A stretch of DNA of 6,552 nt from Schlesneria sp. (lineage in GTDB: Bacteria > Planctomycetota > Planctomycetia > Planctomycetales > Planctomycetaceae): contig JANXOO010001474.1 of the NCBI GenBank assembly GCA_025353525.1, positions 1 to 6,552 on the forward strand. The letters are read 5' to 3'. Made by a program: the position numbers and the translations under genes. Position 1 is the first letter of the stretch; each line of letters starts with the position of its first letter. Shown here piece by piece: positions 1-5,058 of the stretch. Below the pieces are notes generated by a model. That model was not told the origin of the DNA. It saw nothing but the letters and a program-made list of their open reading frames with translations, and made no database searches.

Positions 1-551
1 TGAGTGAAAATCGCATCGGCACCGCACCGGACTTTGCGGACGAGATTCTCGAAATCGATATCGGGATTTGTCGCTTCAGGGTGTTTTTCCGGATATCCCG
101 CGACGCCGATTCCCATCTCGGGAAAATGCTCTCGAATCAGCGTGACCAGTTCATTTGCGAACTTCAACCCGCCTTCGGTCGATCGAAATTCTGTTTGACC
201 GGCAGGTGCATCCCCGCGCAAGGCCATGATGTTTCGCAATCCCTCCGCCCAGGCGAATTGCAACCATTCGATCAGTTGATCACGAGTACTTCCGACGCAC
301 GTGAAATGGGCCGTCGCAGGCACATGGTACTGTTCCTGAATCTCACGGCACCATTCGACAGTCCGCTTGCTGGTAGAACCGCCTGCACCGTAAGTACACG
401 ACACAAATGCCGGTCGGTAAGGGGTCATTTCGCGAAGTGTCTGTCGGAGTGACTCGTCGCCTTCTGCGGTTTTAGGTGGAAAAATCTCAATCGACAGGCC
501 AAACTGGCCGCTCGAATAGACATCCCGAATTCGCGTAGTGCTGCTGCTCAT
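1..551 (-). CDS. metF: 5,10-methylenetetrahydrofolate reductase, N-terminal part (cut by left edge)
   Basis: MetF is a cytoplasmic FAD-dependent TIM-barrel enzyme that reduces 5,10-methylene-THF to 5-methyl-THF, the methyl donor for methionine synthesis. The reverse-strand reading frame is open from an ATG at 551 down to the left edge, giving 183 full codons of a family usually near 300 residues, so the C-terminal third is missing. Visible family signatures are SIEIFPPKT (residues 20-28, with Glu22 matching the catalytic Glu28 of E. coli MetF), [11 protein letters not shown] (50-60), ALRGDAP (110-116, with Asp114 matching E. coli Asp120), and [12 protein letters not shown] (149-160); the frame ends in GADAIFT, just where the family's ITQ-type segment falls. 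The start is supported by GGAG (complement of 562-565), 10 bases upstream of the ATG. An ATG slightly further upstream (571-573) is out of frame. The gene is divergent from ahcY, a partner in the same methyl cycle. The identification is firm. Confidence 0.95.
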   Translation of the reverse strand, partial: MSSSTTRIRDVYSSGQFGLSIEIFPPKTAEGDESLRQTLREMTPYRPAFVSCTYGAGGSTSKRTVEWCREIQEQYHVPATAHFTCVGSTRDQLIEWLQFAWAEGLRNIMALRGDAPAGQTEFRSTEGGLKFANELVTLIREHFPEMGIGVAGYPEKHPEATNPDIDFENLVRKVRCGADAIFT

Positions 552-988
552 GCCGCAGTTTCTCCAATTTCATAGTGATAACCTGCCAGAGATTAAGCAA
601 TCCACGAACCATCCGCCATCCCGCGCACGACAGTCATCGGGATCGCGGTCGCCATGTACGCCTCATTTTCGCTGATGTTCAACGACCATCGTTCGCGGCC
701 TTCATGTCTTAAAGGTCTATCGATAAGCAGGTTGCAAGTTTGTGAGGCGATCTGGCGGACTGCTTTTCGTTTGCCCTGTTATTCGGAAGACAGTGGTTGA
801 CGAAGTCGCTATACTGCTGCTGTATTTCGACGTGGACGCAGGTAGCTCCGCCGCGAATCCTGTTGTGTGCTGAAATGTCGTGGTGAGCGGATTGTTGCAT
901 CTCGATCGCAATTTTTCGGGACTGTCCGTGTGAGGCATCTCCTTGTCCGCAAATCCAGTTTGTTTATGAATTCAGAAGGAAATTCGGA
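552..988. other. Divergent metF/ahcY intergenic region
   Basis: This stretch of 437 bases has no convincing gene; the short reading frames inside it lack ribosome sites and familiar motifs. It must carry the promoter and leader of metF (minus) and of ahcY (plus). The metF end has a GGAG ribosome site (complement of 562-565). The ahcY end has AGAAGGA at 974-980, eight bases before the ATG. I looked for S-adenosylhomocysteine, SAM and THF riboswitch-like conserved cores by eye and saw none. I also saw no tandem repeats or clear long inverted repeats. A run of five T at 912-916 follows only a weak imperfect stem and is not called a terminator. Confidence 0.6.
787..826 (+). promoter_or_regulatory. 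Candidate sigma70-type promoter(s) for ahcY
   Basis: Two overlapping weak candidates face ahcY. One is AAGACA (787-792), a 17-base spacer and TATACT (810-815). The other is TTGACG (797-802), an 18-base spacer and TGTATT (821-826). Each matches about nine of twelve consensus positions. Either would give a leader of roughly 150-170 bases. Such matches occur by chance, and promoter consensus is less reliable outside well-studied phyla, so this is a pointer only. Confidence 0.25.
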
Positions 989-2383
989 ATGTCGACCGCT
1001 GTAGCGAAGAAGTCAAAAAGTAAAGAGTCTGCGAAATCGCCGAGTCCCTCGGCTAACGGAACGCACATTCCTTACAAGGTCAAAGATATCGAACTCGCGG
1101 CATTCGGCCGAAAAGAAATCGACATCGCCGAAAATGAAATGCCCGGCCTGATGGCTCTTCGTCAGAAATACGGCAAGTCAAAGCCGCTCAAGGGAGCTCG
1201 CATCGCTGGCTGCCTGCACATGACGATCCAGACTGCGGTCCTGATCGAAACATTGACGGCGCTCGGTGCCGACGTGACTTGGAGCAGTTGCAATATTTTC
1301 TCGACGCAAGACCATGCCGCCGCGGCAATCGCTGCGACGGGTGTCCCGGTTTACGCGTGGAAGGGGATGACCAACGAAGAATTCGACTGGTGCATCGAGC
1401 AGACGCTCTATTTCCCGGACGGCCAGCCGTTGAATATGATTCTCGACGACGGTGGCGATCTGACTTCAATGGTCCACCAGAAGTTCCCTAAATTGCTCAA
1501 GGGAATCAAAGGCCTCAGCGAAGAAACGACGACGGGCGTTCATCGTCTGGTTCAGATGCACGAACGGGGCGAGTTGAAGTTACCTTCAATCAACGTCAAC
1601 GACTCGGTGACCAAGAGCAAATTCGATAATCTTTACGGCTGCCGCGAATCTCTGGCCGACGGCATCAAGCGAGCCACGGATGTCATGCTGGCGGGCAAGG
1701 TCTGCGTCGTTGCCGGTTACGGCGATGTCGGCAAGGGTTGCGCGATCTCGATGCAGCGCTATGGTGCTCGCGTGATCGTTACCGAAATCGATCCGATTTG
1801 TGCTCTTCAGGCCGCAATGGAAGGCTTTGAAGTGACGACCATGGAAGAAGCCGCGTCGCAAGGAAATATCTTCGTCACGACGACTGGTTGCTGCGACATT
1901 ATTCGCGGCGAACACGTCGAAAAGATGCCGAACGATGCGATCATCTGCAACATCGGTCACTTCGATGTCGAAATTGATGTCGCGTGGCTGGAAGGCCAGG
2001 TCAAGAGCGGCAAAGCCACCAAAGTCATCGTCAAGCCGAGCGATGTGGGTGCGGTCGACCGGTATACGTTCAAGGCGACCAGGCGCAGCGTGATCCTGTT
2101 GGCTGAAGGCCGACTGGTCAACCTGGGCTGCGCCACAGGTCACCCTTCGTTCGTGATGTCAAACAGTTTCACCAACCAGGTCATGGCCCAGCTAGCTCTC
2201 TGGATGGAAACAGACAAGTATCCGGTCGGCGTCCATCGGTTGCCGAAGGAACTGGACGAAGAAGTTGCTCGATTGCACCTCGACAAAATCGGTGTAAAGC
2301 TCTCGAAGCTGACTTCAAAGCAGTCCAAATACCTTGGTCTGCCTGTGAGCGGTCCTTACAAGCCGGATCACTACCGCTACTAA
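989..2383 (+). CDS. ahcY: Adenosylhomocysteinase (S-adenosyl-L-homocysteine hydrolase)
   Basis: This cytoplasmic NAD+-dependent enzyme splits S-adenosylhomocysteine to adenosine and homocysteine, relieving product inhibition of SAM-dependent methyltransferases. The 464-residue product is full length. Visible signatures are GCLHMT (74-79, His77), [15 protein letters not shown] (99-113), LDDGGD (151-156, Asp153), SEETTTG (176-182, Glu178), [11 protein letters not shown] (203-213, Lys208 and Asp212), the NAD-binding GYGDVGKG (242-249), [15 protein letters not shown], and the C-terminal KPDHYRY, whose Lys458 and Tyr462 reach the cofactor of the neighbouring subunit in the tetramer. Active-site residues align with human His55, Asp131, Glu156, Lys186 and Asp190 at a constant offset of 22. 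It lacks the roughly 40-residue insertion of plant-type enzymes. It is longer than the 432-residue human enzyme because of a Lys/Ser-rich tail before about residue 28 and about ten extra residues before and within the [11 protein letters not shown] region. The ATG is chosen because AGAAGGA at 974-980 lies eight bases upstream. It is divergent from metF and followed by a strong terminator. Confidence 0.98.
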   Translation: MSTAVAKKSKSKESAKSPSPSANGTHIPYKVKDIELAAFGRKEIDIAENEMPGLMALRQKYGKSKPLKGARIAGCLHMTIQTAVLIETLTALGADVTWSSCNIFSTQDHAAAAIAATGVPVYAWKGMTNEEFDWCIEQTLYFPDGQPLNMILDDGGDLTSMVHQKFPKLLKGIKGLSEETTTGVHRLVQMHERGELKLPSINVNDSVTKSKFDNLYGCRESLADGIKRATDVMLAGKVCVVAGYGDVGKGCAISMQRYGARVIVTEIDPICALQAAMEGFEVTTMEEAASQGNIFVTTTGCCDIIRGEHVEKMPNDAIICNIGHFDVEIDVAWLEGQVKSGKATKVIVKPSDVGAVDRYTFKATRRSVILLAEGRLVNLGCATGHPSFVMSNSFTNQVMAQLALWMETDKYPVGVHRLPKELDEEVARLHLDKIGVKLSKLTSKQSKYLGLPVSGPYKPDHYRY

Positions 2384-2400
2384 TGCAGTTTGGCCCGCCA

Positions 2401-2424
2401 GACACCGGGCATCAATCCGGTGTC
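2401..2424 (+). other. Small hairpin just after ahcY, without U-tract
   Basis: GACACCGG (2401-2408) and CCGGTGTC (2417-2424) form a perfect 8-bp stem with an 8-base loop, starting 17 bases after the ahcY stop. No T-run follows, so it is not a terminator by itself. The right arm can also pair locally: TCCGG (2416-2420) with CCGGA (2424-2428) around a 3-base loop, which excludes the first stem. It may stabilise the 3' end of the mRNA, or may be incidental. Confidence 0.45.
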
Positions 2425-2454
2425 CGGACGAACGCGGGAATATCAATCTGAACG

Positions 2455-2490
2455 GACGAAGCCCGGCTCGACGAGTCGGGCTTCGTCTTT
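2455..2490 (+). terminator. Intrinsic terminator of ahcY
   Basis: A 15-bp stem runs from 2455-2469 to 2473-2487. It is eleven perfect pairs starting GACGAAGCCCG, one G-U wobble, then CTC/GAG closing a 3-base GAC loop. It is followed by TTTAATT. The stem is long and GC-rich and the T-tract is short. It lies 72 bases after the ahcY stop and separates ahcY from the transporter gene. Because the arms are nearly symmetric, it could act weakly in both directions, but only the plus side carries a gene ending here. Confidence 0.85.
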
Positions 2491-2561
2491 AATTGCACCC
2501 GGTCAGTTTTTCGGCGGGCAAATTTTCCACTGACAGTCGCTTTGATGTTATTTTTAGTTGT

Positions 2562-2618
2562 GGCAATTGCCTTGTCGTCACTCGACTTTGGTGTGGCCTT
2601 CGGCTTGAATGTAAGCCG
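2562..2618 (+). promoter_or_regulatory. Transporter leader: 10-bp palindrome and hairpin
   Basis: The leader of the transporter gene has two dyad elements. GGCAATTGCC (2562-2571) is a perfect 10-bp palindrome and could be an operator half or simply chance. CGGCTT (2601-2606) and AAGCCG (2613-2618) form a perfect 6-bp hairpin with a 6-base loop that ends 23 bases before the ATG at 2642. No strong ribosome site is visible between the hairpin and the ATG. A clear promoter is not seen; CTGACA (2530-2535) resembles a -35 box but has no well-placed -10 box. Confidence 0.3.
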
Positions 2619-2641
2619 CTCGCCGAGTCACGACGCATTTA

Positions 2642-4114
2642 ATGAGAACCAACGTGTCCCGCCTGATCCTGAGTTTCACCGCAAGCTTCTTCGCTATCGC
2701 TTTTGTCCTGGTTTCATCAGTCGCCGCCGCTGAGGCTCCTGATTTGCCGGTGAAGCTGGGTGACTCGATGAACGTCGCCGCGATTTCCCCTTTCGCCATC
2801 CTGCTGCTGTGTATCGCTCTTTTTCCACTGTTGAAGCCCCATTGGTGGGAACACAACCGGAACAAGGGAATGATCGTGCTCGGACTGGGAATCCCGGTGA
2901 TCGCGTATCTGTGTTCGTTCGGCCACCACGGTATTGAGGCGCTGGAACACTCGGGCAAGGAATACGTGTCGTTTCTGTTTTTGCTCGGTTCACTGTTTGT
3001 CATCAGCGGTGGAATCTACGTCCGTGGTGCGCTGCACGGTTCGCCATCCGTCAACACGATGTTCCTGGGACTTGGCGCGTGTATTGCCAGTTTCATCGGA
3101 ACGACCGGTGCATCAATGCTGCTGATTCGGCCTCTGTTGCGAGCCAACGAACGTCGCAGCCAGGTGGCACACGTGATCGTCTTTTTTATCTTCGTTGTGT
3201 CGAACTGTGGTGGCCTGTTGACACCCTTGGGCGATCCTCCGTTGTACCTGGGATTTCTGATGGGAGTTCCCTTTGGCTGGACACTCAGGTTGTTTCCGCA
3301 ATGGGCATTCGTCAACGGTACCCTGCTGGCGGTCTTTTTCGTCTGGGATACAACCTCCATCCATCGCGAAGCCAAAACGCCTCAGCAGGAAGAAACTCTG
3401 GAAACGCCCGTGTCGGCCGAGCCGTTCGGGATCGAGGGACGCCACAACTTTCTGGGGCTGGCCGCAATCGTGGCAATTATCTATTGCTGCGGTCAGGGAT
3501 ATGGAAATTCCTTTTTCCAACGACTGCTTCCCGGCGAAGGCGAAACGTGGCCCTTCGGCGTGCAGGAATCGATGATGGCGATCACGACTCTCGTTTGCTA
3601 TGGATTCACATCCGGTGCGACGCGACAGAAGAATCGATTCGGTTTCGGGCCGATCATCGAAGTCGCCGTACTGTTCGCGGGGATTTTCATCACGATGATC
3701 CCCGCATTGGCGATCCTGAACGTCAAGGGAAAAAGCCTTGGTGTCGAAACGCCTGCCCAGTTCTTCTGGGCGTCGGGGATACTTTCGAGTTTTCTGGATA
3801 ACGCCCCGACATATTTGACATTTGCAGTGACTGCATGCGGCATACACGGCGTTGACGCCGAACATGGTCGCTATTTGCACGAATTTCTGAATTTGCCCGA
3901 AGCGGCGACGGCGGCCAAAATTCTCGCGGCCATCTCATGCGGCTCCGTATTTATGGGGGCTAACACGTATATCGGCAACGGCCCCAATTTCATGGTGAAG
4001 GCGATCGCCGAAGAAAACAACGTCAAGATGCCGGGCTTCTTCAGTTACATGCTCTATTCGGGCACAATTCTGATCCCGATTTTCATCGCAGCCACGTATC
4101 TGTTCTTCGTTTAA
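2642..4114 (+). CDS. IT-superfamily ion transporter (CitMHS_2 type), putative sodium:proton antiporter
   Basis: This is a 490-residue polytopic inner-membrane protein. It begins with a likely signal peptide or cleavable first helix (Arg2/Arg7, hydrophobic 8-27, AAAEA around 28-32). About eleven further hydrophobic segments follow, for example at 48-64, 76-93 and through to the C-terminus, which ends in a helix. Motifs typical of this transporter group are GTTGAS (153-158), SNCGGLLTPLGDPPLYLGF (with TPLGDPP at 194-200), LDNAPTY (385-391), and GANTYIGNGPNF (with GNGPNF at 445-450). The paired DPP and DNAP loops are the expected re-entrant, substrate-facing parts of the two repeats of IT-superfamily carriers (relatives of NhaD, ArsB and CitM). 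Homologues are commonly labelled sodium:proton antiporter, but the transported ion cannot be read from sequence; citrate or another anion is possible. An in-frame TAA at 2612-2614 rules out a start before 2642. No clear Shine-Dalgarno site is seen. A terminator separates it from ahcY. Confidence 0.85.
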   Translation: MRTNVSRLILSFTASFFAIAFVLVSSVAAAEAPDLPVKLGDSMNVAAISPFAILLLCIALFPLLKPHWWEHNRNKGMIVLGLGIPVIAYLCSFGHHGIEALEHSGKEYVSFLFLLGSLFVISGGIYVRGALHGSPSVNTMFLGLGACIASFIGTTGASMLLIRPLLRANERRSQVAHVIVFFIFVVSNCGGLLTPLGDPPLYLGFLMGVPFGWTLRLFPQWAFVNGTLLAVFFVWDTTSIHREAKTPQQEETLETPVSAEPFGIEGRHNFLGLAAIVAIIYCCGQGYGNSFFQRLLPGEGETWPFGVQESMMAITTLVCYGFTSGATRQKNRFGFGPIIEVAVLFAGIFITMIPALAILNVKGKSLGVETPAQFFWASGILSSFLDNAPTYLTFAVTACGIHGVDAEHGRYLHEFLNLPEAATAAKILAAISCGSVFMGANTYIGNGPNFMVKAIAEENNVKMPGFFSYMLYSGTILIPIFIAATYLFFV

Positions 4115-4165
4115 ACTTCGATCATTACGTCGAGCAAGCGGAAGAATGGAGGTGGAGTTCGCTTT

Positions 4166-4184
4166 GTCGGTGAATGCGACCGAC
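4166..4184. other. Short hairpin in convergent gap
   Basis: The 153-base gap between the convergent transporter and the 227-residue gene (4115-4267) holds a perfect 6-bp dyad: GTCGGT (4166-4171) and ACCGAC (4179-4184) around a 7-base loop. No T-run follows on either strand. A run of seven T occurs at 4239-4245 on the plus strand, but no good stem precedes it. Termination signals for both genes are expected here; this is the only dyad I could see, and it is weak. Confidence 0.25.
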
Positions 4185-4267
4185 CCGATCCGGCGTTATA
4201 GTCCTCGTGGCCGATTCCTCGCTCACCGGATAATGACCTTTTTTTGTTCGAGGCAGGATCGTGTATG

Positions 4268-4951
4268 TCAGTGTTTCTGTTCTGGCACTTCGAGCAATCG
4301 CTTGCGGGTTTGGATCAGAACTTGTCGGGCGCGGATCCAGGGCATGGCGACCCACTTCCAGGCGACGAGCAGTAAAAACAGACTCGGCAGCAGAAATGTT
4401 CGCAACCACCAGGGAATTTCAAATCCGATCCACGCGCGAACTTGCTTCATGAATTCTTCCGAAAACAAATTCACGAGCGCCGGGGCCAGCGAAGGGATGG
4501 CCGCCACGAACCAGCCCAGCTTGGGAAAATTCAGTGTGACGGGAACTCGCAGTTCCCGAGGTGGATAGTCGTCCGGAGTAAACTCAATCCTCAAACGGAG
4601 GTCGTCGCCGTAGCGAACCAGGCTGTGCCACCAACTTCCCGCCGATTTCTCCGCGTCGAATGAGATGTACCGTTCGTCTTGGCCCGGCCCCGTTCCCCCC
4701 TCGCGAAAATCGGAAACCATGTAGGGCCTCGGGCCCCCTTTCAACTTCCATTGACCATGAGGCAAATTGGCGACTTTGACGACAACGCGATAGCTTCGAC
4801 CAGGGGACAGCGCATACCCCGCGAGTGTCGGATTGACGCGATAACGCTGAGAATAATTGGTCGCGTCATCCAGCGCCCCGCCATCGACGTAGATGCGAGC
4901 GACGGGTTCGAACGAATTTAAGCATTCGGGGATCATGGAGGAGGTTGTCAT
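4268..4951 (-). CDS. Unrecognised membrane-anchored protein, beta-rich N-terminal half
   Basis: I do not recognise this 227-residue protein. Residues 15-142 look like a soluble beta-rich domain, with alternating hydrophobic strands such as ARIYVDGG (18-25), RSYRVVVKVANLP (52-64) and ELRVPVTLNFP (133-143). Turns rich in Gly, Pro and Asp between them suggest an immunoglobulin-like or other sandwich fold. The C-terminal part has a hydrophobic stretch at 145-163 and a strong membrane helix at about 183-205 (WWLRTFLLPSLFLLLVAWKW), followed by a basic tail (RARQ, TRKR). There is no N-terminal signal peptide. With one helix and a cytoplasmic basic tail the beta domain would face out; with two membrane passes it would face in. 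Topology is unresolved. The start at 4951 is supported by AGGA (complement of 4962-4965), 10 bases upstream; a later ATG (residue 6) lacks such a site. It follows the ATPase-like gene by 107 bases on the same strand and is probably co-transcribed with it. Confidence 0.8.
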   Translation of the reverse strand: MTTSSMIPECLNSFEPVARIYVDGGALDDATNYSQRYRVNPTLAGYALSPGRSYRVVVKVANLPHGQWKLKGGPRPYMVSDFREGGTGPGQDERYISFDAEKSAGSWWHSLVRYGDDLRLRIEFTPDDYPPRELRVPVTLNFPKLGWFVAAIPSLAPALVNLFSEEFMKQVRAWIGFEIPWWLRTFLLPSLFLLLVAWKWVAMPWIRARQVLIQTRKRLLEVPEQKH

Positions 4952-5058
4952 CTCAAAAGATTCCTGACTCGCCCGCTTTGATGAGCGTCCGCGGCGATTC
5001 TGTTTGGTTCAATCGTGTCTCGATGAGTCGCGGTGCAGTGCCGCTCTCGACGATGCCG

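Noticed and set aside
709..938. Minus-strand short frames in the metF/ahcY gap
   Set aside because: They overlap each other in different frames, have no ribosome site or recognisable motif, and lie where leaders and promoters are expected.
552..988. SAH riboswitch upstream of ahcY
   Set aside because: This was the expected element for the gene, but the conserved core of that riboswitch class was not seen in a reading by eye; a covariance-model search could still overturn this.
1586..2143. Minus-strand 185-codon frame inside ahcY
   Set aside because: It is an antisense shadow of a strongly conserved gene; composition follows the codon bias of ahcY and no family motif is visible.
2542..2733. 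Plus-strand frame of 63 codons with a hydrophobic start
   Set aside because: It overlaps the start of the transporter gene in another frame, has no ribosome site, and its second half is simply the out-of-frame transporter sequence.
3113..3880. Minus-strand 255-codon frame inside the transporter
   Set aside because: It is an antisense shadow of the transporter with no motif of its own; the sense frame shows clear membrane helices and family loops.
4239..4245. Run of seven T after the transporter as a possible terminator tail
   Set aside because: No stem of useful length ends just before it; the nearest dyad (4166-4184) is more than 50 bases away.
5020..5050. Imperfect inverted repeat just after the ATPase-like gene
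   Set aside because: The stem has a bulge and an internal loop, only about ten pairs in three blocks, and no T-run follows on the minus strand.
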